A DNA stretch of 64,000 nucleotides from the NCBI RefSeq assembly GCF_900099785.1, contig NZ_FNDS01000016.1, positions 1 through 64,000 of the forward strand. The letters are read 5' to 3'. Positions 17,947 to 26,905 of the stretch are shown one piece after another (position 1 is the stretch's first letter; each line of letters opens with the position of its first letter). Made by a program: the position numbers and the translations under genes. The notes under the pieces are model-generated. The model made no database searches. It was given only the letters and a program-made list of their open reading frames with translations, and had not been told where the DNA came from. Source of the stretch: Pseudomonas panipatensis (GTDB lineage: Bacteria; Pseudomonadota; Gammaproteobacteria; Pseudomonadales; Pseudomonadaceae).

Positions 17947-18864
17947 ATGGAATGGTTATCCGAGTTCGGCGCGATCGCCGTGATGCAGGGCTTCAACGGC
18001 CTGTCGGTGTTCTGCGTGCTGCTGCTGATGGCACTGGGGCTGGCGATCATCTTCGGGCAGATGGGGGTGATCAACATGGCCCATGGCGAGTTCCTCGCCG
18101 TCGGCGCCTACACCACCTACGTGATGTCCTCGCTGACCATGCACTACTTCCCGGCTTTTCAGCCCTACTACTTCTTTTTCGCGATCGTCCTCGCCTTCTT
18201 CGTCGCTGGCGCTATCGGCTGGCTGGTGGAGTGGGCGATGATCAGCCGCCTGTACCAGCGGCCGTTGGACACCCTGCTGGCCACCTGGGGCCTGTCGCTG
18301 ATCCTGCAGCAGCTGTTCCGCTCGGTGTTCGGCGCCCGCGAGGTGAGCGCCGAGATGCCGGTCTGGATCATGGGTTCCTGGAGCCCCTCCGACAGCATCG
18401 ACATCCCCAAGAACGGCCTGTTCGTCATGGCCCTGACGGTGCTGCTGACCATCACCCTGTTCCTCATGCTGTACCGCTCGCGCTGGGGCCAGCAGGTCCG
18501 TGCGACCATGCAGAACCGGCTGATGGCCCGCGCCGTGGGCATCAACACCAAGCGCGTGGACCGCATGACCTTCGCCCTCGGCTGCGGCGTGGCCGGGGTG
18601 GCGGGCGCAGCCTTCACCACCATCGGCTCCATCGGCCCCACCTCCGGTTCGCTGTACATAGTCGACACCTTCCTGGTGGTGGTCTTCGGCGGCGCGGCCA
18701 GTCTGCTCGGCACCATCGCCTCGGCCTTTGGCATCGCCCAGGCGCAATCGATCATGGAGTTCTTCCTCTCCGGTTCCATGGCCAAGGTACTGACCCTGTC
18801 GGCGGTGATCCTCATCCTGATGATGCGGCCCCAGGGGCTGTTCTCGGCAAAAGTCCGCAAGTAG
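17947..18864 (+). CDS. UrtB/FmdE-type ABC permease
   Basis: This 305-residue LivH-like inner-membrane permease has about eight hydrophobic segments. Hallmarks are GLAIIFGQMGVINMAHGEF (N-terminal), the EAA-like loop around GINTKRVDRMTFALGCGVAGVAG, and a C-terminal MMRPQGLF ending. The start is ATG at 17947 (MEWLSEFG). It is the second gene of the amide-uptake operon, 65 bp after the binding protein gene and 10 bp before the next permease gene. Confidence 0.87.
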   Translation: MEWLSEFGAIAVMQGFNGLSVFCVLLLMALGLAIIFGQMGVINMAHGEFLAVGAYTTYVMSSLTMHYFPAFQPYYFFFAIVLAFFVAGAIGWLVEWAMISRLYQRPLDTLLATWGLSLILQQLFRSVFGAREVSAEMPVWIMGSWSPSDSIDIPKNGLFVMALTVLLTITLFLMLYRSRWGQQVRATMQNRLMARAVGINTKRVDRMTFALGCGVAGVAGAAFTTIGSIGPTSGSLYIVDTFLVVVFGGAASLLGTIASAFGIAQAQSIMEFFLSGSMAKVLTLSAVILILMMRPQGLFSAKVRK

Positions 18865-18874
18865 GGAGCGCGCG

Positions 18875-20050
18875 ATGAACAAGGCAATCGACAATCTGCT
18901 CGGCGGCAGGCAGGGCGCCATCGGCCTGCTGGTGCTGGCCGCGCTGATCCTGGTGGTGTTCCCGCTGACGCTGGACACCTTCCGCCTGAACATGGTCGGC
19001 AAGTACCTGACCTACGCCTTCGTCGCGGTTGGCCTGGTGCTGTGCTGGGGCTACGGCGGCATCCTCAGCCTCGGCCAGGGCATCTTCTTCGGCCTCGGCG
19101 GTTACTGCATGGCGATGTTCCTCAAGCTGGAGGCCTCGGACCCGGAGAGCACCAGGATCCAGTCCACCCCCGGCATCCCGGACTTCATGGACTGGAACCA
19201 GATCACAGAGCTGCCCTGGCTCTGGCAGCCGTTCCACAGCTTCGGCTTCACCCTGGTGGCGGTGGTCGCGGTGCCGGCGTTGCTGGCCTTCGTGATCGGC
19301 CTGGCGATGTTCAAGCGACGGGTGGGAGACGTGTACTTCTCCATCGTCACCCAGGCCATAGCCGCCATCCTGACAATCCTTATCATCGGCCAGCAGGGCC
19401 TGACCGGTGGGGTCAACGGCATCACCGACCTGAAGACGGTGCTGGGCTGGGACATCCGCCCGGACAGCGCCAAGGTCATCCTTTACTTCGTCAACGCCGC
19501 GCTGCTGTTGGGCTGCATCCTGCTTGCCCGCTTCGTGCTGGCGTCCAAGCTCGGCCGCTTACTGGTGGCCATGCGCGACAAGGAAGAGCGGGTGCGTTTC
19601 TCCGGCTACGACGTGGCCAGCTTCAAGATCTTCGTGTTCTGCGTCGCCGCAGCCTTCTCGGCCATAGGCGGGGCCATGTTCGCCCTGCAGGTGGGCTTCA
19701 TGTCGCCGTCCTTCGTCGGCATCGTGCCGTCCATTGAGATGGTCATCTTCGCCGCGGTCGGCGGGCGCCTATCGCTGCTCGGCGCGGTGTACGGCGCGCT
19801 GCTGGTGAACTTCGGCAAGACCTACTTCTCCGAGTCTTTTCCCGAGCTGTGGCTGTACCTGATGGGCGGGCTCTTCATCGTCGTCGTCATGTATTTCCCC
19901 AACGGCCTGGCCGGGCTCTGGGACAGCCACGGGCGCAAGTGGCTGGCGCGTTTCACCCAGGGCAAAGCGCAAACCGCCAGTGTCAACGCCAAGCCGGTGG
20001 AGGCGCTCGCCGCCGAGAGCAAAGCCCCTGAACTGGAGACCACGCCATGA
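18875..20050 (+). CDS. UrtC/FmdF-type ABC permease
   Basis: This 391-residue LivM-like permease has the family segments WGYGGILSLGQGIFFGLGGYCMAMFL, GQQGLTGGVNGITDL and MRDKEERVRFSGYDV. The Pro-rich C-terminal tail (VEALAAESKAPELETTP) is not conserved. Its stop overlaps the start of the ATPase gene as ATGA, showing translational coupling. It forms the membrane channel with the UrtB-like protein. Confidence 0.87.
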   Translation: MNKAIDNLLGGRQGAIGLLVLAALILVVFPLTLDTFRLNMVGKYLTYAFVAVGLVLCWGYGGILSLGQGIFFGLGGYCMAMFLKLEASDPESTRIQSTPGIPDFMDWNQITELPWLWQPFHSFGFTLVAVVAVPALLAFVIGLAMFKRRVGDVYFSIVTQAIAAILTILIIGQQGLTGGVNGITDLKTVLGWDIRPDSAKVILYFVNAALLLGCILLARFVLASKLGRLLVAMRDKEERVRFSGYDVASFKIFVFCVAAAFSAIGGAMFALQVGFMSPSFVGIVPSIEMVIFAAVGGRLSLLGAVYGALLVNFGKTYFSESFPELWLYLMGGLFIVVVMYFPNGLAGLWDSHGRKWLARFTQGKAQTASVNAKPVEALAAESKAPELETTP

Positions 20051-20805
20051 CCCCGACAGGTTTCGAAAGCCCCAAGCCGGTGCTGGCCATCGAGGGACTG
20101 ACCGTGTCCTTCGACGGTTTCAAGGCCGTCAACGACCTCAACCTGTACGTCGACCGCAATGAGGTGCGGGTGGTGATAGGCCCCAACGGCGCCGGCAAGA
20201 CCACGGTGCTTGACCTGATCTGCGGCAAGACCCGCTCCACCGCTGGCAGCATCCAGTTCGAGGGCCGCGAGCTGACAAAGATGCGCGAGTACGACATCGT
20301 CCGTGCCGGGGTCGGGCGCAAGTTCCAGAACCCCTCGATCTACGAGAACCTGACAGTGTTCGAGAACCTGGAAATGTCGTACCCGGCCGGGCGTAAGGTG
20401 TTCGGCGCGCTCTTCTTCAAGCGCACTGCCGAGGTGATCGAGCGGGTCGAGCAGGTGGCTGCCGAGATTGGCCTGGGCGAGCACCTGCAGCGCCAGGCGG
20501 ACCTGCTTTCCCATGGCCAGAAGCAGTGGCTGGAGATCGGCATGCTGCTGATGCAGGACCCGCAGCTGCTGATGCTCGACGAGCCGGTGGCGGGCATGAG
20601 CGTGGCCGAACGCCAGGCTACTGCCGAGTTGCTCAAGCGCATCAGCCAGGGCCGTTCGGTGCTGGTCATCGAGCACGACATGGAGTTCGTCAAGAGCATC
20701 GCCCACCGCGTCACCGTGCTGCACCAGGGCAAAGTGCTGGCCGAGGGCAGCATGGAAGCGGTGCAGAGCAACCCGAAGGTGATCGAGGTGTACCTCGGCC
20801 ACTGA
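20047..20805 (+). CDS. UrtD-type ABC transporter ATPase
   Basis: The 252-residue LivG-like ATPase has Walker A GPNGAGKT (about 48-55), a Q-loop near KFQNPSIYENLTVFENLE, signature LSHGQKQWLEIG and Walker B LLMLDEPVAGMS. SHGQK in place of SGGQ is the usual UrtD variant, which supports the urea/amide branch over ordinary amino acid importers. It is coupled to the preceding permease gene and followed after 79 bp by the second ATPase gene. Confidence 0.88.
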   Translation: MTPTGFESPKPVLAIEGLTVSFDGFKAVNDLNLYVDRNEVRVVIGPNGAGKTTVLDLICGKTRSTAGSIQFEGRELTKMREYDIVRAGVGRKFQNPSIYENLTVFENLEMSYPAGRKVFGALFFKRTAEVIERVEQVAAEIGLGEHLQRQADLLSHGQKQWLEIGMLLMQDPQLLMLDEPVAGMSVAERQATAELLKRISQGRSVLVIEHDMEFVKSIAHRVTVLHQGKVLAEGSMEAVQSNPKVIEVYLGH

Positions 20806-20884
20806 CGCCATCGCCTGCCGTGTCGCCGCCGGCGGCACGGCCTTCCACCCGCGCCACGCGGCTTCGGGCCACAAGGAGTTCCGC

Positions 20885-21574
20885 ATGTTCCAGATCAGCA
20901 ACCTGGTCTCCGGCTACGGCCAGAGCCGCATCCTCCACGAACTCAGCCTGGACGTGGCCAAGCGCGAGATAGTCGCGGTGATGGGCCGCAACGGCATGGG
21001 TAAGACCACCCTGTTCAAGAGCCTGATGGGCATTCTGCCGACCTGGGCCGGCTCGATCAGCGTCGACGGCCGCGACGTCTCCGCACAGGAGACCCACCAG
21101 CGGGTCGCCAGTGGAATCGCCTACGTGCCCCAGGGACGGATGATCTTCCCCAGCATGACGGTGCTGGAGAACATCCAGACCGGCCTGCCGGCTTCGGCCA
21201 AGGGGCAGGTGCCGGACGATCTCTTCGCACTCTTCCCGGTGCTCCACGAAATGCGCGGCCGCAAGGGCGGCAACCTCTCCGGTGGCCAGCAGCAGCAACT
21301 GGCGATTGCCCGCGCGCTGGCCACCAACCCCAAGGTGCTGCTGCTCGACGAGCCGACCGAAGGCATCCAGCCGTCGATCATCAAGGACATCGCCCGCACC
21401 CTGAAGGAGATCCGCAACATGCGCGACTTGACCATCGTGGTTTCCGAACAGGTACTGTCCTTCACCCTCGACATTGCCGACCGCTTCCTGGTGATCGAGA
21501 AGGGCCGTTTCGTGGTCGAGGAGACCCGCGATAAGGTCGACGAGGCCACCGTCAGCCGTTACCTGTCGGTCTGA
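20885..21574 (+). CDS. UrtE-type ABC transporter ATPase
   Basis: The 229-residue LivF-like ATPase has Walker A GRNGMGKT (about 35-42), YVPQGRMIFPSMTVLENI (Q-loop), signature LSGGQQQQLAIARAL and Walker B LLLDEPTEGIQPSII. GRNGMGKTT and the GIQPSI variant are typical of UrtE. It completes a five-gene importer. The next gene, fmdA, follows after 185 bp that hold a separate operator-like site. Confidence 0.88.
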   Translation: MFQISNLVSGYGQSRILHELSLDVAKREIVAVMGRNGMGKTTLFKSLMGILPTWAGSISVDGRDVSAQETHQRVASGIAYVPQGRMIFPSMTVLENIQTGLPASAKGQVPDDLFALFPVLHEMRGRKGGNLSGGQQQQLAIARALATNPKVLLLDEPTEGIQPSIIKDIARTLKEIRNMRDLTIVVSEQVLSFTLDIADRFLVIEKGRFVVEETRDKVDEATVSRYLSV

Positions 21575-21671
21575 CGACGGCCCTCCAGCGGCCGCCATGC
21601 AGCAGCGTGGCGGCCGCTTCCGCACGCCTCGCAAAAACTGCCGGAAGCAGCGCCACGCCTGGGCTGCGGCA

Positions 21672-21687
21672 TACGTCATCCGACGTA
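21672..21687. promoter_or_regulatory. third operator-like site TACGTCATCCGACGTA
   Basis: The outer six bases on each side are perfectly inverted (TACGTC / GACGTA) around ATCC. It lies 73 bp before fmdA, in the only sizeable gap within the operon. It suggests an internal promoter for fmdA onwards under the same regulator as at 16497. Confidence 0.65.
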
Positions 21688-21759
21688 TTTGCAGCGCCGG
21701 CGCCAGCCCCGAGACTGGCCCGGAACCCTCCCGCAACCGGCACAGCAAGGAGCCGCGCG

Positions 21760-22989
21760 ATGACCGACACCCTGATCCAGGTCGACCTCAACCAGGCCGC
21801 CACCGAGAACGAGCAAGTCCACAACCGCTGGCATCCGGACATCCCCATGGCCTGCTGGGTCAACCCGGGCGATGACTTCATCCTTGAGACCTACGACTGG
21901 ACCGGCGGCGCGATCAAGAACGACGACGACGCCAGCGACGTGCGCGACGTCGACTTGTCCACCGTGCACTACCTGTCCGGTCCGGTGGGGGTGAAGGGCG
22001 CCGAGCCCGGCGACCTGCTGGTGGTCGACCTGCTCGACATAGGCGCCAAGGCCGACTCGCTGTGGGGCTTCAACGGTTTCTTCTCGAAGCAGAACGGTGG
22101 CGGCTTCCTCACCGACTACTTCCCCTCCGCGCAGAAATCCATCTGGGACTTCCAGGGCATGTTCACCAGCAGCCGGCACATTCCCGGCGTGCGCTTCGCC
22201 GGGCTGATCCATCCGGGGCTGATCGGCTGCCTGCCGGACCCCAAGTTGCTGGCCAACTGGAACGCCCGCGAGCAGGAGCTGATCGACAGCAACCCGACCC
22301 GGGTGCCGCCGCTGGCCAACCCGCCATTCGCCGCCACCGCGCACATGGGCAAGCTCACCGGCGCGGCCCGCGATGCGGCCGCCGCCAGCGGCGCGCGCAC
22401 CGTGCCGCCGCGCGAGCATGGCGGCAACTGCGACATCAAGGACCTGTCCCGCGGCTCGAAGATCTTCTTCCCGGTCTACGTCGACGGCGCCGGCCTCTCG
22501 GTGGGCGACCTGCACTTCAGCCAGGGCGACGGCGAGATCACCTTCTGCGGCGCCATCGAGATGGCCGGCTGGGTGCATATGAAGGTCGAACTGATCAAGG
22601 GCGGCATGGCCAAGTACGGGATCAAGAACCCGATCTTCAAGCCCAGCCCCATAGTGCCCACCTACAACAACTTCCTGATCTTCGAGGGCATCTCGGTGGA
22701 TGATGCCGGCCAGCAGCACTACCTGGACGTCAACCTGGCCTACCAGCAGGCCTGCCTGAACGCCATCGAGTACCTGAAGAAGTTCGGCTACAGCGGCGCC
22801 CAGGGCTACTCGCTGCTGGGTTCGGCGCCGGTGCAAGGGCACATCAGCGGGGTGGTGGATATCCCCAACGCCTGCGCCACCCTCTGGCTGCCGACGGACA
22901 TCTTCGAGTTCGACATCAACCCTAGCGCCGCCGGCCCGACCCGGTACCTGGACGGTAGCATCGACATGCCCATCGCCTACGACAATTGA
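21760..22989 (+). CDS. fmdA: formamidase of the acetamidase/formamidase (FmdA) family
   Basis: This 409-residue cytosolic enzyme hydrolyses formamide (and short amides) to ammonia and the acid. Family blocks seen are HNRWHPDIPMACWVNPGDDFILETYDWTGG near the N-terminus, HYLSGPVGVKGAEPGDLLVVDLLDIG, the PREHGGNCDIKDLSRGS metal/active-site region and VHMKVELIKGG; the length is usual for the family. ATG at 21760 is preceded by AAGGAG 9 nt upstream. Located between the importer and amiE in an amide operon, as in methylotroph fmd operons. Confidence 0.9.
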   Translation: MTDTLIQVDLNQAATENEQVHNRWHPDIPMACWVNPGDDFILETYDWTGGAIKNDDDASDVRDVDLSTVHYLSGPVGVKGAEPGDLLVVDLLDIGAKADSLWGFNGFFSKQNGGGFLTDYFPSAQKSIWDFQGMFTSSRHIPGVRFAGLIHPGLIGCLPDPKLLANWNAREQELIDSNPTRVPPLANPPFAATAHMGKLTGAARDAAAASGARTVPPREHGGNCDIKDLSRGSKIFFPVYVDGAGLSVGDLHFSQGDGEITFCGAIEMAGWVHMKVELIKGGMAKYGIKNPIFKPSPIVPTYNNFLIFEGISVDDAGQQHYLDVNLAYQQACLNAIEYLKKFGYSGAQGYSLLGSAPVQGHISGVVDIPNACATLWLPTDIFEFDINPSAAGPTRYLDGSIDMPIAYDN

Positions 22990-23040
22990 CGGCCAGGGCG
23001 CGGCCGCCCGCCGGCCGCGCCTCGTCGCCGGGAGCCCGCC

Positions 23041-23388
23041 ATGCCGATCTACGAATACGACTGCCCGAACTGCGGTGACTTCACCCTGCTGCGGCCCATG
23101 GCCCAGCGTGACGAACCCTGCGCCTGCCCCTACTGCGAGACGCAGAGCATGCGGGTGATCCTCAGCGTTCCGGGATTGGCGACCATGCCTGGCAGCCAGC
23201 GCCGCGCCAACGAGGCCAACGAACGCTCGCGCCACGCCCCGCAGACCCTCGAAGAGTACAAGGCCAACCGCAAGCACGGCGCCGGCTGCAGTTGCTGCGC
23301 GCCGAGCAAGCCGGTACAGCGCACCAAGGCCAACCCCCATGGGCTGAAGACCAGCCCTTCGGCCCGTCCCTGGATGATCAGCCACTAA
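23041..23388 (+). CDS. fmdB: FmdB-family zinc-ribbon protein
   Basis: The 115-residue protein starts MPIYEYDCPNCG, the exact FmdB zinc-ribbon opening, with a second Cys pair in CACPYC (29-32). The C-terminal half is basic with a CSCC patch. FmdB was named as a putative regulator of formamidase in Methylophilus. Whether it regulates, chaperones or handles metal is not settled. Immediately after fmdA and 63 bp before amiE, so it is probably co-expressed. Confidence 0.85.
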   Translation: MPIYEYDCPNCGDFTLLRPMAQRDEPCACPYCETQSMRVILSVPGLATMPGSQRRANEANERSRHAPQTLEEYKANRKHGAGCSCCAPSKPVQRTKANPHGLKTSPSARPWMISH

Positions 23389-23451
23389 TCCCTTTCCGCG
23401 GATGGGCGCGCGCAGCGCTGCCCGTCAGCCCGATTCCCAAGGAGTAACCCG

Positions 23452-24495
23452 ATGCGCCATGGCGATATTTCCAGCAGCCCCGACACGGTCGGCGTCGCCG
23501 TCGTCAATTACAAGATGCCGCGCCTGCACAGCAAGGCCGAGGTGCTGGACAACGCCCGCAGGATCGCCGACATGATCAAGGGCATGAAGCTCGGCCTGCC
23601 GGGCATGGACCTGGTGGTGTTCCCCGAGTACAGCACCATGGGGATCATGTACGACCACAACGAGATGATGGCGACCGCCGCGACCATCCCCGGCGAGGAA
23701 ACCGCGATCTTCTCCGCCGCCTGCCGCGAGGCGAAGACCTGGGGCATCTTCTCGCTCACCGGTGAGCGCCACGAGGAGCATCCGCATAAGGCGCCCTACA
23801 ACTCCCTGGTGCTGATCAACGACCAGGGCGAGATAGTGCAGAGGTACCGCAAGTGCATTCCCTGGTGCCCCATCGAAGGCTGGTACCCGGGCGACCGCAC
23901 CTACGTCAGCGAGGGCCCCAAGGGCCTGAAGATCAGCCTGATCATCTGCGACGACGGGAACTACCCGGAAATCTGGCGCGACTGCGCGATGAAGGGCGCC
24001 GAGCTGATAGTGCGCTGCCAGGGCTACATGTACCCGGCCAAGGACCAACAGGTACTGATGGCCAAGACCATGGCCTGGGCCAACAACTGCTACGTGGCGG
24101 TAGCCAACGCCACTGGTTTCGACGGCGTGTACAGCTACTTCGGCCACTCGGCGATCATCGGTTTCGACGGCCGTACCCTCGGCGAATGCGGGGAGGAGGA
24201 GATGGGCATCCAGTACGCTCAGCTGTCGGTCTCGCAGATTCGCGACGCACGCGCCAATGACCAGTCGCAGAACCATCTGTTCAAGCTGCTGCACCGTGGC
24301 TACACCGGGGTCTACGACTCCGGCGACGGCGACAAGGGCGTGGCCGACTGCCCGTTCGACTTCTACCGCACCTGGGTGCTGGATGCGCAGAAAGCCAGGG
24401 AGAACGTCGAGCAACTCACCCGCTCGACCATAGGTGTGGCGGATTGTCCGGTGGGCGAACTGCCGCATTCGGGCAAGGAACGGCAACTGGGCTGA
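23452..24495 (+). CDS. amiE: aliphatic amidase AmiE
   Basis: This 347-residue nitrilase-superfamily enzyme converts acetamide and propionamide to the acid plus ammonia. The catalytic set is Glu59 (FPEY), Lys134 (RYRK) and Cys166 ([10 protein letters not shown]), with Glu142 (PIEGW). The N-terminus MRHGDISSS and most of the chain match P. aeruginosa AmiE as I remember it. It sits between fmdB and amiB; the amiC/amiR sensor-antiterminator genes that normally control amiE are not present downstream. Control here is therefore likely by the two-component pair at 12.3-16.3 kb. Confidence 0.95.
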   Translation: MRHGDISSSPDTVGVAVVNYKMPRLHSKAEVLDNARRIADMIKGMKLGLPGMDLVVFPEYSTMGIMYDHNEMMATAATIPGEETAIFSAACREAKTWGIFSLTGERHEEHPHKAPYNSLVLINDQGEIVQRYRKCIPWCPIEGWYPGDRTYVSEGPKGLKISLIICDDGNYPEIWRDCAMKGAELIVRCQGYMYPAKDQQVLMAKTMAWANNCYVAVANATGFDGVYSYFGHSAIIGFDGRTLGECGEEEMGIQYAQLSVSQIRDARANDQSQNHLFKLLHRGYTGVYDSGDGDKGVADCPFDFYRTWVLDAQKARENVEQLTRSTIGVADCPVGELPHSGKERQLG

Positions 24496-24519
24496 GCCCG
24501 GCAGCGAGGAGAGGAGCCC

Positions 24520-25551
24520 ATGCCATTCGTCAACGACCTGCTCGAGCAAAACCGCGGGCAGCTAGCCCGCGAAGGCGCTGCGCTGCTGCCCTCGCGCTTT
24601 CTCTTCGAACCCCACGCAGTAATGGCTCTGCTGCGTTCGCGCATCGTCGGCCAGGCCGCGGTGCTCGACCAGGTGGAGGCGTTGCTCAAGGTGGTGAAGG
24701 CCGACATCGGCGATCCCGAGCGGCCGCTGGGTGTCAGCCTGTTCATCGGTCCCACCGGGGTCGGCAAGACCGAGATAGTGCGGCTGCTGGCCCTGGCCAT
24801 CCACGGCAGGGCGGACGCCTTGTGCCGGATCGACATGAATACCCTGGCCCAGGAGCACTATGCCGCCGCGCTGGCCGGGGCGCCGCCCGGGTATGTCGGC
24901 AGCAAGGAAGGCACCACGCTGTTTGACGCCGAGGCCATTGCGGGAAGCTACGGGCGCCCGGGTATAGTGCTGTTCGACGAGCTTGAAAAGGCCGATCGCA
25001 ACGTGATCCGCACACTGCTCAACGTACTCGACAGCGGACAACTGGTGCTCAGCGCCGGCAGCAAGCGCATCGACTTCCGCAACAGCTTGATCTTCATGAC
25101 CAGCAACATAGGCGCACGCAAGGTCTGGGAGTACCGGGCACCCTTCGAGCGCGGCTGGCGGCGCTGGCTCAACTTGCTGCCCCATGATCAGGGGCGGGTG
25201 CTGGAGGAGGCGCTGCATGGACACTTCGAGCCGGAGTTCCTCAACCGCATCGACCGCATCCTGGCGTTCGAGCGCATCGACGGCGATTGGTTGCAAAGCC
25301 TGCTGGACATCGAACTGGACAAGCTCAACCAGCGCCTGGGCCGGCGGGGGAGGAGCCTGGAGCTGAACGACGCCGCCAGGTTCTTCCTCTGCAGTGGGCA
25401 CGATGCTCGCTTCGGCGCCCGTGACCTGGTCCGGCGTATGCGCCGGGTGCTGGAACCGGTGGTGGCGGATTTCCTACTGGAGCAACCAACGGCCTGCCGC
25501 CTGCTGGCGGACTGCGTCGGTGGGGCGCTGGAACTCCGTCGCCTGGATTGA
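24520..25551 (+). CDS. amiB: AmiB, AAA+ chaperone-like ATPase
   Basis: The 343-residue single-ring ClpA/ClpB-type ATPase has Walker A GPTGVGKT (77-84), Walker B IVLFDELEKAD, sensor 1 FMTSNIGA and a C-terminal Clp D2-small domain (FGARDLVRRMRRVLEP). In Pseudomonas ami operons AmiB follows amiE, and its role (amidase folding or AmiS-linked transport) is not established. The start ATG is 25 bp after amiE with GAGGAGAGGAG upstream. It is the last intact gene of the operon; no amiC, amiR or amiS follows. Confidence 0.9.
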   Translation: MPFVNDLLEQNRGQLAREGAALLPSRFLFEPHAVMALLRSRIVGQAAVLDQVEALLKVVKADIGDPERPLGVSLFIGPTGVGKTEIVRLLALAIHGRADALCRIDMNTLAQEHYAAALAGAPPGYVGSKEGTTLFDAEAIAGSYGRPGIVLFDELEKADRNVIRTLLNVLDSGQLVLSAGSKRIDFRNSLIFMTSNIGARKVWEYRAPFERGWRRWLNLLPHDQGRVLEEALHGHFEPEFLNRIDRILAFERIDGDWLQSLLDIELDKLNQRLGRRGRSLELNDAARFFLCSGHDARFGARDLVRRMRRVLEPVVADFLLEQPTACRLLADCVGGALELRRLD

Positions 25552-25616
25552 GAGGGCTGGCCCTTCTCTCTATATTTTGTGAAGCCTCTTTGTCGAATCC
25601 AGGAAGGTGGCTGAAC

Positions 25617-25719
25617 ATGCTCCCGCTGATTTCCGTGGCGCTGGTCTGGCTGGTGGGGCGCATCCCGGGGCCGAACTTCTTCGCGGTGGCGCGGGCCGCG
25701 GCGCGCCAGTTCCGGAGCA
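25617..25719 (+). pseudogene. LysE-family exporter, N-terminal stub
   Basis: ATG with AGGAAGG upstream begins MLPLISVALVWLVGRIPGPNFFAVARAA, matching the first helix and PGPNF motif of LysE/RhtB exporters. Similarity ends after about 34 codons, where KfrA-like coding begins in another frame. It is truncated and not functional. Confidence 0.6.
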
Positions 25720-25752
25720 TCAAGCGAATGTGCGACCTCATCGTTAGCGTCG

Positions 25753-26139
25753 ATGGGCACGACAGGGTTCTACCCCGTCAGCAGCCTGCGCCTAGAGCTG
25801 CAGAGCACCCAGCGGGAACTGCTCCAGGAGCGGGAAACCACGGCGACCTATGTGCGCGGGGTGGAGGATCGCGCGCACCGGGAAGTCGATCGGGTGCGCG
25901 AAGAGAGCATGGCGGTGGCCGCGCAGATGAAGGCCGTCAGTAAGCACCAAGAGCAACTACGTCAGCGCCTGGATACTGCCTTGGCTAAGCTTAGCGAAGC
26001 TCAGCAACTGGCCACCGCCGAGGCGGCGCGGGCCGCGACCTTGGCGCAGCATCTGGTCAAGCGTCTGCGTGCCCAGCGGGTCAGCGCTAAGCCTGCCAAG
26101 CTAGCCAAACGACCGAGAGAGCCGACAGATCAGAGGTAG
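25753..26139 (+). pseudogene. KfrA-like coiled-coil protein, C-terminal fragment
   Basis: The 128-residue frame is a long charged coiled coil (LRLELQSTQRELLQERET, SVEDRAH-like VEDRAHREVDRVREES, KHQEQLRQRLDTALAKLSEAQQ) ending in a basic tail. This matches the C-terminal part of KfrA-type DNA-binding proteins of plasmids and integrative elements. The N-terminal DNA-binding domain is missing and the first ~10 residues come from the LysE junction. It may still be translated from the ATG at 25753, but it is probably a fragment. Confidence 0.5.
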
Positions 26140-26173
26140 TGCGCAGGGTTGCAGCCGACGGCACTTGGTGGGC

Positions 26174-26401
26174 TCAATCGAGGTTTTCGCCCAGGTAGCG
26201 AACCAGCTTCAAGGGCTCTGTGCTGTCGATCACGCGGTACATCAGGTCGCGCTTGCTGCGAGGCAGTTGCTTAGCGCAGCGCTTGGCGGTTGCCCGCACT
26301 GCAGCGTCGGTACCATGCAGGCGGACGGTAAGGAGGAGGGCGAGGAGGGCGTCTTGCAGGTTCAACTCGCGGTAGCTCGGCTTGGACAAGGGACTGAGCA
26401 T
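26174..26401 (-). CDS. small conserved-looking hypothetical protein
   Basis: The 75-residue frame is well formed: two amphipathic helices (LNLQDALLALLLTVRLHGTDAAVRATAKRCAKQLP and KRDLMYRVIDSTEPLKLVRYLGENL). Composition is that of a real Pseudomonas gene. I recall similar short proteins of unknown function in accessory regions but cannot name one. It lies alone among gene fragments. Confidence 0.45.
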   Translation of the reverse strand: MLSPLSKPSYRELNLQDALLALLLTVRLHGTDAAVRATAKRCAKQLPRSKRDLMYRVIDSTEPLKLVRYLGENLD

Positions 26402-26703
26402 GAAGTGGAATTAGACTCGGTTCAAGTGGATGATGCAATAGCGCCGGCAGAGCAGGCGTAATTTGACCTTGCCGCCGAGATGGTCATTTCCATGTCGGCG
26501 CAGCCTTCCCCCGGCTACTGCAATCGGTGAGGACTGTATGCTGTGACCGGCATCCCCCCACAGACCGGGCCTTGGTTTCGACAGGCAGGCTTTCGCCCCG
26601 GGGAGGGCGGGGCGTGCGGGTGTCAGTGCATGAATCAGCCTCTTTCATCGTCCTTGGCAGGATGGCCGAAATGTCATGCTGAACGCCCCCCGCCTGCACT
26701 ACC

Positions 26704-26905
26704 CAGATCGATCATGTGTTCCTATCGCCATAGGGCATCTTCGTACTGGAAACGAAGTACATGAGCGGAGGGATCTTCGGCAGCGAAAAGCAGTCGCAGT
26801 GAACGCCGAAGATCAACAAGTGCACCTACAAATTCCAGAACCCACTACGACAGAACTACAAACACTTCAAGGCCCTGAAAGCCGCCTTGGGCATTACATC
26901 CACGA
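26704..26905 (+). pseudogene. NERD-domain (nuclease-related) protein fragment
   Basis: One frame reads QIDHVFLSP, stop, GIFVLETKYMSGGIFGSEKQSQ, stop, TPKINKCTYKFQNPLRQNYKHFKALKAALGITS. This matches the core of NERD-domain proteins (IDHVFLSPYGIFVVETKN..G.IFGSE..QWTQ). Two in-frame stops (TAG at 26731 replacing Tyr, TGA at 26800 replacing Trp) and both ends missing show decay. It is fused at about 26905 to an acyl-CoA dehydrogenase fragment. The 300 bp before it (26402-26703) hold no recognised gene. Confidence 0.65.

Noticed and set aside
16637-21574. True urea transporter for a urease pathway
   Set aside because: No urease genes are nearby, and the operon continues into formamidase and amidase genes, so amide uptake fits better; urea as a ligand is not excluded.
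21676-23385. 569-codon minus frame opposite fmdA/fmdB
   Set aside because: Shadow frame; fmdA and fmdB on the plus strand have all family motifs.
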